The notes below the pieces were generated by a model. It did not search any database, was not told the DNA's origin, and saw only the letters and a list, made by a program, of their open reading frames with translations. DNA of 64,000 nt from Panaeolus papilionaceus (lineage: Eukaryota > Basidiomycota > Agaricomycetes > Agaricales), in the NCBI GenBank assembly GCA_015501605.1, contig JADNRZ010000018.1, forward strand, positions 682,001-746,000, in the 5' to 3' direction. Positions 24,014-35,027 of the stretch are shown piece by piece (the first letter of the stretch is position 1; every line of letters starts with the position of its first letter). The position numbers and the translations under genes were made by a program.

Positions 24014-24927
24014 ATGACTACACCCATGTCTTTCGATGAAGAGGTCCGTTTGTACAGCACAAATGCCGAACGAGAAAAGTACAACACACTGGCAACACTG
24101 TTTGGAGTTATCGTCGCCTTGGACTATTTGGAAAGAGCTTATGTTCGGGATTCCATCACTGCAGCAGAGTAGGCTCAAGTTTAACTGTTATCAAGACTGA
24201 CTGAGCTTAGGTCGTTATACAAAGAGATACTCGCCGGCCTGCACACGGTTACTATCCCAATACAAGACGATGCTGAAGCTAGTGGGGTCTGATGTCCCCA
24301 GTATCGAGGAATTTATGAAACGTTACAGGGTACAGCCTCATTTAATTACCAGAGTGTCTGTCGATCTGACGGGTTTCAGATGGATCATCCTGCCGCTCTT
24401 CACCGCTTGAAAGTCGGGGTACCAGCAACAGTTGAACATTCTAGCGAAGCGGGGCCTGAAACCGGCAAATGGATCGCGGAAACTACACAGGTATGTTTTA
24501 AGCTTGGAAAACTGCGCAAGATCTCTCAATCTATTTTTATAGAGCTTCATCACTTTTATGGATGGGTTGAGATTGAGAATACGCGCTAAAGATCAGCTTC
24601 ACCCAATGTTGCAAGATCTGGTCACAGGCTATGCTCGATTCAAGGGAAGCAAGGACTGGGAAGGCCGAAGCAAGATGGTGTCTTGGTAGGAAAACTTTGC
24701 TATAACGACGTCTGCATTTAACTTGACAGCGTTTTTCACAGGCTAATTACGCTCAATGGAATGAAAGCATCAGAGGAATTGACAGAGGAACAGGCCCGAC
24801 AGGTACGATTCACACCCTGCAGCCGCTTTTCTTGTCCTCATCCACAATTTAGTTGGTCTTTGACGTTGAACATGCGTACGCGGAGTTCTTTAGGAGTCTG
24901 GGAGGAGACAAGGACGCAGTGTCGTAG
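24014..24927 (+). CDS. VPS28: ESCRT-I subunit VPS28
   Basis: Subunit of ESCRT-I, which sorts ubiquitinated cargo into multivesicular bodies. Six exons: 24014-24168, 24227-24329, 24380-24490, 24543-24685, 24742-24802 and 24853-24927, giving 215 residues, close to the usual 215-240. Family motifs: EVRLYSTNAEREKYNTLATL, LDYLERAYVRDSIT, CTRLLSQYKTMLKLVGSDVP and SIEEFMKRYRMDHPAALHRL. The C-terminal four-helix domain follows (SFITFMDGLRLRIRAKDQLH, DLEGRSK-like WEGRSKMVSWL) with the end VFDVEHAYAEFFRSL. For intron 1 the earlier CTTAG acceptor gives the wrong frame; the AAAGAG acceptor at 24226 restores EYSPACTRLL. Confidence 0.92.
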
Positions 24928-25145
24928 CCTCATCAACAACCCATCACATCAGTGATGATTCACAGCTTGCTTGTGTATGTATTCGCAATAATACAGTACT
25001 TTATTCTGCATCTCTGTTCGCCGAGGCATAGCTTCAGTGATATTCTGACATGCCCCATTCCGGATATTTAACAGGAGGGCTTCTCGTTATACTTCTTGAT
25101 CCCACTTTCTCCCTACCGTAACGCAGTGCTGCTGCGTCTCCCAGG

Positions 25146-25395
25146 ATGCCACCGACAAACTCCGGGCAATACAATGTCTACGAAGACCTAGCACTGTTAA
25201 ATCGAATCCAACATGCTATGGTTATGTTGAGGGAAGCAATACTGACGAGATTGTGGACGGATGAATCGTCAACTCGCATTCAGTAAGCCCCTTTCTTTAA
25301 CTTGCCCGACGAGAGGAGCCAAACGATTCCACTTCACGCACCGCAGATCAAAGGCTTCGTTATTGCTGAGTGCATATCTTTCGCCTTTGTCCTGA
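25146..25395 (+). CDS. small hypothetical protein (61 aa)
   Basis: Two exons, 25146-25282 and 25347-25395, joined by a well-formed intron (GTAAGC donor, CCGCAG acceptor) give MPPTNSGQYNVYEDLALLNR onward to YLSPLS. The middle is amphipathic helix (LLNRIQHAMVMLREAILTRL), reminiscent in size and style of small helical complex subunits, but I do not recognise it. It could instead be the 5' exons of the membrane-protein gene starting downstream. The in-frame TGA at 25393 argues against that unless a further weak intron is used. Confidence 0.4.
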
Positions 25396-25482
25396 GTCCT
25401 CGCTACGAGAGCTTATTGATTTTGATGACCAGATACAAAGATTTTCACCGACCGTGCTGCTAGGGGGACGGGATCCACCCCA

Positions 25483-26583
25483 ATGCCTACACCTCTCCTT
25501 CATACCAGCAGGCCAATTGAATTTTCTAATCCAGTCAACGACATTCGCTACTACAATCATCACACTTCGCAGAACATCGCTTCACTTTTAAATCCGAGTC
25601 CCCGCATTATGCGGCGATCGCTTGTGCGCCGGAGTAGTAACGAGCCAGGAGGGCTTATCGCTGGGATAATCCCTGCTGCTATTTGCGTCGCATTGCTGTT
25701 CGTCATCGTTATCCGACATTTCATGAGGAGGCGCCAGATAACGAAGAACAGAGACATTGGACCCCAACCCGAAATTACTGAGATTATCGAAAAACCGAGC
25801 CCTCCAGACCTAAGGGTTATAACGGATGAAAAGGACGTTTACTACGAACGGGGGGATTCTCCAGCAGGTACTACTTTGCGGGGACTAACCCCCATGTATG
25901 AACGCTATAGCATGCGTCCCAATGTCCCAACTGTACCCCCAACTCCACTTCCAGACTCTCCTATGTCTTTGACTTCCCGTCCTGTTCGACCACTTCCCAA
26001 AATCCCGGCTCCGTCGCCAGCACGATTACCGAAGTCCCAGGCGATCCGTCCTTCCTCGTCCTCGGATGTCATAACGTCACCTCAATCCACCCAGGGTAGG
26101 AATCTCGCGTCCATTCCTCTTCTAGAAGATGGAATAATTGCAAACCACCCTCCAACTTCATTTAGGGATATAGGAATGCACCATTCTTCTGGAAAATTTA
26201 CTCCCATCACCGCTGGTCCGAAACCCCATCATCTCTCCCGCACATCTCTTTGTCCTAGTATCACAAGCCAGACTTCGAATAAGACCATTCAAGGTCTTAA
26301 GAAGATAATTAGGTTTTCTAATTCTACGTATACTAACGAACCTGCTTTGTCAGACGCAGCCAGCCATACTCTGGGCAATCTGTCGAGACAGACGTCGATG
26401 AGTAGTACGATGTCGCATAGGAAACGCCGGGCTTCAATAGCGTCTTCATTAGGTACTGACTCAGATGGCACTGGGACGTTTGGTTCGTGGTATAGAGTAC
26501 CTCATGATGCCCCTGCTCTTCCTGCACTTGCTTTTTTGAAGGAAGACGTGCCAAATTCTCCACTTAAAACGCTCATGGAGTGA
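25483..26583 (+). CDS. single-pass membrane protein with long cytosolic tail
   Basis: Open frame of 366 residues ending in TGA. One clear membrane helix (GGLIAGIIPAAICVALLFVI) is followed by the basic stop-transfer RHFMRRRQ and a long Ser/Pro-rich tail (VPTVPPTPLPDSPMSL, SRPVRPLPKIPAPSPARLPK) with possible SH3-binding PxxP sites. The reading frame is open back to a stop at 25426 and the 5' end is unsettled: the ATG at 25483 is the first, but the ATG at 25609 (MRRSLVRRSSNEPGG) would place the helix close to the N-terminus, a common layout in basidiomycetes. Upstream exons coding a signal peptide cannot be excluded. No enzymatic domain is visible, and the function is unknown. Confidence 0.65.
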   Translation: MPTPLLHTSRPIEFSNPVNDIRYYNHHTSQNIASLLNPSPRIMRRSLVRRSSNEPGGLIAGIIPAAICVALLFVIVIRHFMRRRQITKNRDIGPQPEITEIIEKPSPPDLRVITDEKDVYYERGDSPAGTTLRGLTPMYERYSMRPNVPTVPPTPLPDSPMSLTSRPVRPLPKIPAPSPARLPKSQAIRPSSSSDVITSPQSTQGRNLASIPLLEDGIIANHPPTSFRDIGMHHSSGKFTPITAGPKPHHLSRTSLCPSITSQTSNKTIQGLKKIIRFSNSTYTNEPALSDAASHTLGNLSRQTSMSSTMSHRKRRASIASSLGTDSDGTGTFGSWYRVPHDAPALPALAFLKEDVPNSPLKTLME

Positions 26584-27160
26584 CATGGCGTTGATTTGTA
26601 TGATCACCTTTGGGTGATCCACAGTTTGTCAAAGCAACTATAGTGACTCGTGTGGTAGTCATTTATTTATTTATGTAGTATGTAAAATCTGCACATCATC
26701 ATGAGCTTGTCAGTCTGTATTGCCGTTGAAGCGCTGGAAGACTTACGCTTATGACCTGTCTCATAACACAGAGATGGTTCCCTTTGAATTTGAACCCGAT
26801 TGCCATGTATGCAGAGTATTTGAATCTGATTTCCTTTCGACCCCAGAGTATACATCTGGCGACATGAGGTGACATGCTGATATCCCATACAAGCTTTCCA
26901 GCCAGCGCCTAGCCTTCTGGGGTATAGTAGATTCTTATCCCACAGCGTGCGACTTTTTGAGATCTACTTAATGGAGGTCCTTGTACCCACAAATCCACAA
27001 GAAATCGTCCGTCATGACGACCTCGAGGATCAAGAATGTGCAAAAATTGACAATCATAATTTCGATTGACGCCTATCGGCACCTGTATTGCTGCGATATA
27101 TCGATGCAAATCTGATGTTACAAACTGAGCAGTGTCCATTCTGCAACAGGCTGCAATGTT
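26584..27160. other. convergent intergenic region
   Basis: Lies between the 3' ends of the membrane-protein gene (+) and the acetyltransferase gene (-). AT-rich after 26640; no gene, repeat or RNA structure recognised. Confidence 0.5.
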
Positions 27161-27815
27161 CTACGTTACAACGATTTCGGGTCTTGATAGTTCCAGATAC
27201 ACACTATCGCACCATCCTAAATGCGTTTCGAATGTCTTTTCTGCCCTTCCAACCTCTACAAATCCGAGACGCGTAAGGATTTTAAGACTCGCGTCATTTC
27301 GAGGGTCAATATCTGCCTTTGCTCTCCCGCTAACCACCATTTCACGTCCTTCCGGTTTGGTATCGGGTGGTACTTCAACAATGTCTGCAAAGTAGCGATG
27401 CAGTATTGCCATCAGTGCCTCTGTAGCATAGCCTTTGCCCCAGTAATCCGGGTGTAGAATATATCCAACTTCCTTCCCGTCGTATAAACCGATTTTTCCA
27501 ATGGGTTTCGCGGTCGAAAGATCGTCGTCGTTGCGTAAACAAACTGTGAAGTCGTAGATGCCGTTGAACTGCGATTCTATCATCGAATTTACGAATGTTT
27601 TGCTTGGTTCTGGTGTGCTGTGTGGGGCGCATGACCTATTTCGATATTATTACAAACTTGTCGCCTTGAGGTCGAAGAGAAACATACCAGTACTTCATAG
27701 CCTCCGGTGATGAGAACCAGCCATAGTAGGCTTCCCAGTCGCTTTCCTCAGCGGCTCTTAGGAAGAGTCTTTCGGTTATTATTGGCTTTTTTGCGGAGGG
27801 CCTCAGCAAGAACAT
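27161..27815 (-). CDS. GNAT-family N-acetyltransferase (RimJ/RimL-like)
   Basis: Acetyl-CoA-dependent acetyltransferase of the GNAT fold. Two exons on the minus strand, 27688-27815 and 27161-27635, give 200 residues. The start MFLLRPSAKKPIITERLFLR is the typical 'I-x-T-E-R-L-x-L-R' opening of RimJ-like enzymes. EVGYILHPDYWGKGYATEAL is motif A with the acetyl-CoA loop (W-G-K-G-Y-A-T-E-A), and NDASLKILTRLGFVEVGR is motif B. The splice site rebuilds Trp in AMKYWSCAPHSTPEPSKTFV. The substrate (protein N-terminus, small molecule) cannot be told from sequence. It shares a 394-base divergent promoter with ABP1. Confidence 0.88.
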
Positions 27816-28209
27816 AGTGTCTATGTTGGGGAGTCGATAGGAAACAAGTTAAGGCAGCTATCGGCTCGAACTACCCCTCTCTATTTACAACCCCTCATGA
27901 GCAGGACTCGGTGCCGCGCCTAGTGACTAGTCATATTATTAGAGTAGGTTCTGATGCAGCTGTGCCTTTTGCTTGGCCTTGCTTGCTTAGCACATGGAGA
28001 CCTTCGGGAACTTCCGAGACCGCAGCCGTATTGGCTCCTGTTAGCGATGATGATGTTGCAACATAACCGTTACACCGTAGTGCATCTTTCTATTATTTCG
28101 ACGTATCGCGTTCTGATATCTCAGTCGCGACTTAAAGGTATATTTTCATTGCCAGCATTTAAGACCATGTTATAGAACTTGTGATCGCTGACGATCTGTA
28201 TAGGGGACG
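27816..28209. promoter_or_regulatory. divergent promoter region of GNAT gene and ABP1
   Basis: 394 bases between two divergently transcribed genes; must hold both core promoters. No clear TATA or repeated site stands out. Confidence 0.45.
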
Positions 28210-30941
28210 ATGTCATTGCAAATAAACCTCTCGAGCAGAGAGATTGCCAACGCTTATCAAGATGTATTGAACGATAGAGGAATAGACTGGGCGATTTTTA
28301 CCTATGAAGGAGGTACCAATGATCTCAAAGTTCAGGGAACCGGAAATGGAGGTTTGGAGGAGTTGGAGGAAGAATTCTCTGATGGAAGGTACGTTCCCAG
28401 TTTTAGTCACAGAGGAATAGAATACTCATCGATACGCCCAATTCGATAGGATACAGTATGCTTTTGCGCGCGTTATTGATCCTAATGTAAGCTCAAGGTC
28501 ATACTTTTGTGTTGCATGTAATCGCCTTACAGCACTTTTGTCTGTAGAGCAAACTCCCAAAGTTTGTCCAGGTTAACTGGTGCGGAGATGGTGTCCCAGA
28601 AGTCAAGAAAGGACTCTTCCATACGCACTCTGGCGCAGTTGCGAGATATCTTCGCGGAACTCACGTTGTGATAAATGCTCGTAATGAGGTATGGCGCACG
28701 CTATATTGATCACCTCCAACGTATTTGACACAAATTACCATACAGACCGATGTCACCCCAGAACTCATCATGAAGCGAGTCGAGGCTGCATCAGGTGCCA
28801 AGTATTCGTCTAATAGAGAAGCACCCCGCAAGTCTGAACCGATTGCCCCTGTTGGTACGAGCTACACCCCTGTTGGACGACCAGACATTGCTGCCCTTAA
28901 AAAAGCTCCCCCTCCTGCAAAGCCAACTGCCCCCACCATACCGACGACGACAAGGCCTGCCTTTAGTGCCGGGAAACCCGCCACCTCTGCAGCTTCTCTT
29001 TATGGTCGAGCCGCCACTAGTGCCCCAGCGGATGCGTGGCCCGAGGAGGCTCCAGCGAAAGCAACACCTGTTGCACCTCCACCTCCACCTGCTTCAACTC
29101 GTCCTCCTGTCGCTACTCATACTGCTGCTAGTCGGCCTGCTTTCAGTGCTTTCAGTGCAACGGTACATTTGCTTGTTCTTTAGAATGAAAATATTTGCTA
29201 ACCTTGTATAGCCAACTAAACCATCTCCTTCTCCTGCCTTCTCAGCCGCTGCGGCAGCTCCTCCACCACCTCCACCACAGCCTGTCTCATCTCCCGCCCA
29301 TGTGTCAAGTCCTGCATCCAGAGGTCCAGAGAAACCTGCGGAAGATGATCGTATTGCTCCGTTAAATAGTTCATGGACTCCGGTGTCCCTTCCTGCTCCC
29401 AGGAAATTGAAAAACCCCTTCGCAGCCATGGAACAACAGCAAAGTCAGCAAACCAGCGCTTCGACCCCATCCCCAGGTGGTGCAAAGAAGTTGACTTGGT
29501 CTGAACGCCAAGCCCTTGCTAAGAAACAAGCGGAAGAGGAGGAAGCACGCAGTCGCAGCGCAGCCTTCACACCAACAGCACCCTCCCCTGCGTCGCGCCC
29601 GGTATTCACCTCAAGTGCCCCAGCATTTGGTAGATCTACTGGGGCTTCCAGCACACCAAGGAACTTTGGAGCAGTCGCTGCTGTTGCTGGAGCAGGTGTT
29701 GCCGTTGGCGCAGCAGCAACATATGCTGCGACACGGGCTCCATCCCCGCCTCCCGCACCTCCCGCACCTCCTTCGCCACCCCCAATGGCTAGTTCTTTCA
29801 CTAGGCAAAGAGAACCAGACCCTGAACCTGAATGGGAAGACGAGGCTGAAGCTGAAGCTGAGCCAGAGTATGAAGCAGTAAGTAGTTTATGCCCCAGATT
29901 TTGCTATACTGTTATTAACGTCAAGCAGCCTGCACCACCACCACCGCCACCGCCGCCACCACCTCCCGCTCCTCCTCGCGCAGCTCCTGAGCCAGAACCT
30001 GAGCCAGAACCTGAGGCTGAAGCGCCTCCTCCCCCTCCACCACCACCACCCCCTCCTCCTCCTCCAGCCCCTCCGGCCCCTCCAGTTGCTCAGGTACCGA
30101 TTTTTATAAATTTTAACACTATTAGAAATATTCTGACAATTGATTTAGATGGCTGCTCTTTCCGTTGCCCCGGAACCAGAGCCAGAACCAGAACCAGAGC
30201 CAGAAGCCGAACAAGCGCATCACGCTGCGCCTGTGTCCGGACAAGGCACCGTCGCAGTTGTTTTGTACGACTATGAGGCCACCGAGGACAATGAAATGCA
30301 CCTTGTTGAAGGAGAATATATCGAGCAGATTGAAGAAGTTGGCGAAGGGTGGTGGTCTGGAATTGGTGCTGATGGAAAGACGGGTTTGTTCCCAGGTTCG
30401 CTGAAAACATTTGTATTCAAGGCGAACTCAGTGCTGACAATTTTTCTAAAGCCAACTACGTAGAAATCGTTCAGCAACCAGAAGCAGAAGAGGAAGCCCC
30501 GCCTCCACCTCCACCTCCACCTCCACCTCCGCCGCCTCCTCCCGTAAGACGCCATAAAGTTGCTGTTTGAATGTGTTACTAAGTTTCTTTGTAGCCTGTT
30601 GCACCTGCTGCGCCTCCGCCGCCGCCTCGTGAACCGACCCCACCTCCTGTCCCTGATAATATCAAGGCAATCGCACTTTACGAGTACGTGGTGTTAGATA
30701 CGTGAACGAAAATCTGTACTGAGGTTTTGCAAAAGCTATGACGCATCAGAGGACAACGAGATCACATTCCGCGAAGGGGAATTGATCACTGAAATCGAAC
30801 CAGCTTCTGAAGATTGGTGGCAAGGCAAGAACGCACATGGTCATGTTGGATTGTTCCCTGGTACGTTGGATAACATTTATTTTGATATTTTATACTGATG
30901 TTCTTTGACCGACAGCGAACTACGTCGAAGTACAAGAATAA
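28210..30941 (+). CDS. ABP1: actin-binding protein ABP1 (ADF-H plus two SH3 domains)
   Basis: Cortical actin-patch protein linking F-actin and Arp2/3 to endocytic partners. Eleven exons: 28210-28388, 28450-28486, 28548-28688, 28746-29162, 29212-29877, 29929-30093, 30149-30395, 30452-30543, 30595-30683, 30736-30860 and 30916-30941 (about 727 residues). Residues 1-135 are the ADF/cofilin-homology domain (DVLNDRGIDWAIFTYEGGTN, VQVNWCGDGVPEVKKGLFHT, YLRGTHVVINAR). The middle is Ala/Pro-rich with poly-Pro and Glu-Pro repeats, and KLTWSERQALAKKQAEEEEA is a basic/acidic linker. Two SH3 domains follow: VLYDYEATEDNEM..EGWWSG..TGLFPANYVE and ALYDYDASEDNEI..DWWQG..VGLFPANYVEV at the very C-terminus. Both SH3s are split by phase-1 introns just before ANYVE, showing an exon duplication. 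Retaining the first of these introns would truncate SH3-1. Confidence 0.92.
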
Positions 30942-31699
30942 GGAGTTCATAAGACGGACTGCTGCGGTTTAGTTACCTGATTATGTGTCTTTGTTGGACC
31001 AATGTCACAATATTTTGGAACTCTCATTAATATTAGAAATAATCACATCAGTTCCCTGTCAACGGGAAGGCTGCTTCGAATTTAGAAGATAGAAGACCGA
31101 ATCACGTCTGCCAGTACCACTGCGTTGTTTGGTTGGAAGCTTGATCAGCCAGCTGATGGTGCAGGTCCGTTCTCTTTATATGTCCATCTAATTCTCTCGT
31201 CTATGCAATCTCGTTTTACCTCCTTGAAAGTGTTGTGATAAATGTTCCTGTTTGAAAGGTTTTTAGGTATACCAAACAGTCAACTGTATAACTTGCTCAA
31301 AATAGCGCTCATAGAGATATACAGGTTGTTTCAGCCCTTCAGTCTCTCCCCATCTAAGGAAAATATGGGGTGAGTGCCGCTGATTTGCTGCTCTCTTGAA
31401 GCTAATTGGATTCTAGTGGAGCATGGTGGCACTCTGACACATTCCGAGGCGGATTTCAAGAGAGCAAATTTCTTTTTCTGTACAGGAACAGAGGACAATT
31501 GGCTGAACGAGTGAGCTACACATAAATATCGCGCATATATTGACCAGTTCATCGCGTTTTACCATATAGATTGCTCTCTCGATCTTTGATCGTGCGCCAT
31601 GCATCATGGGTCGAACGGTGTGCTGAAGCAGAATTTTTATTGCCTATCAGTCCATATACGCTCGATGGTTAGTGAGGCAGGGTTTCTGTCTCGTCAAGG
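30942..31699. other. intergenic region after ABP1
   Basis: ABP1 3' region and spacer. No gene recognised; upstream exons of the following hypothetical gene may lie in its last 150 bases but could not be placed. Confidence 0.4.
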
Positions 31700-32705
31700 G
31701 TGCATGTATTCAAGAACTGCTACTTAGATCTTTTTGATCCTGCCAAAATCCGTGAGCGCCAGGTTGGACTTGGACAAGTTGGAAATACTACAGAAGCACT
31801 CTCGACAGGCAATGGAGTCAGACCGAATCCAGGGACCCCTGAAATCTCAGGCAGACAGCACCATCGCGGGAGAGTAAAAGAGGTGATTCACAAGAGAAAA
31901 CGGGAAGACATGATGGATGATTCTCTAGATCAAGCCGACGAGTCCCGCATTCGACCTCCGAAAAAGAAAAAGAAACGGACTTCACTCGAGTTGTTTAAGC
32001 CCATTTTCGACGTCCCAGCTGATGTTCCTGCGCACGCAATGGTGTTCCCTGAACTCTATGATTCTGCAGGAAATCTCGTACGGAGAACCGAGCAAGGCAG
32101 TAAAGTAGGCCCAATGACGACTACGCTAAAAGAAGAAGTCGACAGTGATAGACACCTGAATCTAGCTACGCTCGGGAAAGGGGTCGTGAAGGCGGAATCC
32201 TTACAACAGGACGAGATTGATAGGCGCGGAACGGTTTCCACAAGGCTGAAGTTCTTCGAGAACCTCTGCATCAAGCCTCGTACTATGTCTAAGGAGGCGA
32301 AACGGGAAGAATCTCCCACTTCGTACGTTTTCCGGTGTATTTTCAGTCATTATTCTCTTTGAATTGTGACAACAGGTTTTGATTTACTTACCCACTACAC
32401 CCAGACCGAGGCTGACGGAACACGCCGTATTTTGGAACGCTATGCTGACCCGCAATAACAGTCATGGTTATACAGCAGCACGACGCCCTTCCTATACCTT
32501 CCAACCTCTAAGCGCATGTAGTTCCGGGGAACGAGAGAGACAATCAATAGGGGTTATTGGAAGCTCGAAAGCAATGAGCTCGAATGCGCCAGAGGTATTG
32601 ACACTCTCCGTGGAAGACCTCGTCAGAGCGCCACCAGTCGCAGCGACGCTCTTCGATGTAGGGAAGATTTGGGACGGAAGAGAGTTTATTGCTGATCGCT
32701 ACTGA
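31700..32705 (+). CDS. hypothetical nuclear-type protein, 5' end unresolved
   Basis: The frame is open from 31700 and joins 32376-32705 through an intron (about 32327-32375, weak GTTTTC donor, AACAG acceptor), giving about 319 residues. The first codon of the open stretch is GTG, not ATG, so at least one 5' exon is missing from this model or translation starts at a downstream Met. A basic cluster PPKKKKKRTSLELF looks like a nuclear localisation signal and is followed by VPAHAMVFPELYDSAGNLVR. No domain is recognised. Lysine- and Glu-rich composition fits a chromatin or nucleolar protein, but that is speculation. Confidence 0.45.
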
Positions 32706-33152
32706 GGCTTACAGCTGCAGGTCGTGTGAATTGAGGAGTGTTTAAGCGCCCTAACTTCATGGTCTCGTAATAATGCATATTTCATTGAAAGCCTGTGTCA
32801 TGCATTTTAACCTGGATAAATGATCGACAAAGTGCTTCGATTTACGCTGCAGATCATTCCTGAGTATGTCGTGTCAGACGAATCCATTCTTCTAGGAGAG
32901 ATATAGAAAAAATGTGTACAAGAAAAGACGGAAGGGCAAAATAGTCTATGATATAGCCATACAAACTCGGAACCAATTCTATTCAGGCATAAAGGAGTCC
33001 TGGTTGAGCTTCTGTGTCGTTGCAATCCCTACCAAAGCTAAACTTGTGCGAACCAATTGGAAATATCATATCCGAACATATGAACGTTCGAGAGGAAGCG
33101 ATCTTCGAACGTTTGGTTGGGGAGGTAACCCCCTGCTGAAGAACTTCTATAA
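32706..33152. other. convergent intergenic region
   Basis: Between the 3' ends of the hypothetical (+) and the first unknown-family gene (-). Nothing recognised. Confidence 0.4.
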
Positions 33153-33593
33153 TCATGGTAATGAGCAACAATGGGGATGGTGAGCCTCCATCTCCAACAT
33201 CTTGGTTGGCAGATCGTGGTAAGGTATCTGCTCCTTGACGATCATGTCGAATACCCACACGTTTAGTGGGTGGGCCACATCGGAACGTAGCTCTGACCTG
33301 AACACTTCTACGGCTTCTGGCGTGGAGTACCGAATGAGTCTCGAACTCGTATGGGAAATCGCTACCGAATCAGGACGGTTAGGGTTTTCCTCAGTGTCAA
33401 ATGACACGTGCACATAGTCCCTACCAGGACCAGTTGCTCCCTGCACCCGGAAGGTCAAGTGCCAGTCTTCGGATTCTGTCCCGTGGTTCTCGAACCAAAC
33501 AGAAACGTCGCTAAGCTGCGCTGTCTTTATGTCTGGGTTCGCGAAAAAGTCTTCTGCAAAAGAGTAGTCGGTGAAAACAACTTGATGAGCCAT
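33153..33593 (-). CDS. unknown-family protein, paralogue 1
   Basis: 146 residues from the ATG at 33593 (MAHQVVFTDYSFAEDFF) to the stop at 33153. The frame is open to a farther ATG at 33764, but a TATATATA at about 33677-33684 lies inside that extension, which favours the inner start. The core VWFENHGTESEDWHLTFRVQ..GRDYVHVSFDTEENP aligns with the neighbouring gene at 34428-35027 (DDWHITFVLQG..GSDYIHINFDTHD), showing that they are paralogues. The C-terminus is about 50 residues shorter than its paralogue's and ends soon after a shared HHP; it may be truncated or miss a short final exon. I do not recognise the family with certainty; the 'DWH..' strand pattern recalls DUF7770-type fungal proteins. 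Confidence 0.6.
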   Translation of the reverse strand: MAHQVVFTDYSFAEDFFANPDIKTAQLSDVSVWFENHGTESEDWHLTFRVQGATGPGRDYVHVSFDTEENPNRPDSVAISHTSSRLIRYSTPEAVEVFRSELRSDVAHPLNVWVFDMIVKEQIPYHDLPTKMLEMEAHHPHCCSLP

Positions 33594-34427
33594 TGAGTAT
33601 ACGAGTAAAAGAAGTAGTGGCCATGTTTGTGGTGGGTCGTGAGTTGCTTGCGTTGTAAAAGGAGTGCCGCAGGCCGTCCAGTATATATACTGCTTTCTGT
33701 GGCTATGCAAAGCAGGGGGGAAGTGAAGATTATAGCGCCTGAGCCTGTTAACCTTGTGCCTCAAGAATATAAGGGGCTATCTGCCCGTTCGACATTACTC
33801 ATTATAGCTTCAATAAAAGGTAAAAATCTGACTGCGAGCATGGTCGGTTGTCGCCCGCAATCCCTTTGTGTTGCGCATGATGCTTGCGCTAGCCGTCTGG
33901 GTTTAATTCAGTCTAAGTTTAAGGAGCTGATCTCTTTTGTCGACTGTATCACGGATTCACATAGCTAAACCACAAAACCAACGCAAGATTTGATGGAATT
34001 GATTTCAATATGTATGGTCCTTTGCTGATTTAACTGCACACAACGCTGGCGTGGGCAGAGGCCGAGGGTCGAACTATTGGTGGCACAAGCGCTCGCGCCG
34101 CTGGATTAGGGATGAACCCCCCGGGAAAAACGTTACCAGTGATTTCGGAATCATTCACGCCCTTTTGTCTCTTAAGTCCCTGCCTGGTCCCTTCGATTCT
34201 TAGCCTGCAAAGTCACTCTTGTCTCCATTACCCTATCAAGCCTCGTCAGGGTTGCCGTCCATCCGGATTCCGAAGCTATGTCATTATTTGTATACGTATA
34301 CGGAGGGCAAAGCCCATCTTTGCTTAACTGGCAGGAGTACACAAGCTATCAAATAAAAACGAGATACATAAAAAGAGCAAGGGTTACATATACGTCTTGT
34401 ACCTCGGTGCTCTCTAGCATTCACTGC
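33594..34427. other. intergenic region between the two paralogues
   Basis: Contains a TATATATA (about 33677-33684) that reads as the minus-strand core promoter of paralogue 1, about 85 bases before its ATG, and the 3' region of paralogue 2. Nothing else recognised. Confidence 0.45.
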
Positions 34428-35027
34428 TCAATTAGAGGCACTTTCTTCATTCTCGCCCGGCTGGGGTAGGACTACGTCGTGATGATAGTAGAAATGGGTG
34501 ACATCGAAGCATTCGCAATCGAGCTTACACATGAAATCTGAAAGTGTATCATCACCGATCAGCCTCATGGCTTCGAGCCTTTGGACGAAGGCAGTGATAA
34601 ACAGGACAGAAGGATGATGCGGCCTGAAATTTTCGTCGTGAACGATCTTCTCTAATCCAATGTATGGGATATGTGATTGCACCACCTGGTTGAATTTGTG
34701 GACAGTCAAGGAAGGGGTGCCCGGCTCGAACGGGATCTCGAAAAACACCTTTTGTTCGCTGCGTTCGAAGCAGTATCCCTCGGTCAAGCCGTAACTGATA
34801 TGGGTGCCGATGGAGAGCCCATGTTCGAAATCGTGGGTATCGAAGTTGATGTGAATATAGTCACTGCCTATGCCGTAGGAGCCCTGTAGGACAAATGTTA
34901 TGTGCCAGTCGTCGCCTTCACGTCCTCTGCCATCATGCCATATGCGGACCTTGTCGATGGGAGCATCAAGTACCTCTGTCGGAAGGTGTTCGTACCCAGT
35001 TTGATGTACGGGTTGGGTATACAGCAT
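34428..35027 (-). CDS. unknown-family protein, paralogue 2
   Basis: Single-exon frame of 199 residues starting MLYTQPVHQTGYEHLPTEVL. Shares with the gene at 33153-33593 the block [DE]DWH[LI]TF..QG..G.DY[IV]H[IV].FDT and a downstream SHIPY / EQIPYHDL segment. No signal peptide, membrane helix or catalytic motif is visible. The two genes lie in the same orientation and probably arose by tandem duplication, but they have diverged strongly outside the core. Confidence 0.7.
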   Translation of the reverse strand: MLYTQPVHQTGYEHLPTEVLDAPIDKVRIWHDGRGREGDDWHITFVLQGSYGIGSDYIHINFDTHDFEHGLSIGTHISYGLTEGYCFERSEQKVFFEIPFEPGTPSLTVHKFNQVVQSHIPYIGLEKIVHDENFRPHHPSVLFITAFVQRLEAMRLIGDDTLSDFMCKLDCECFDVTHFYYHHDVVLPQPGENEESASN

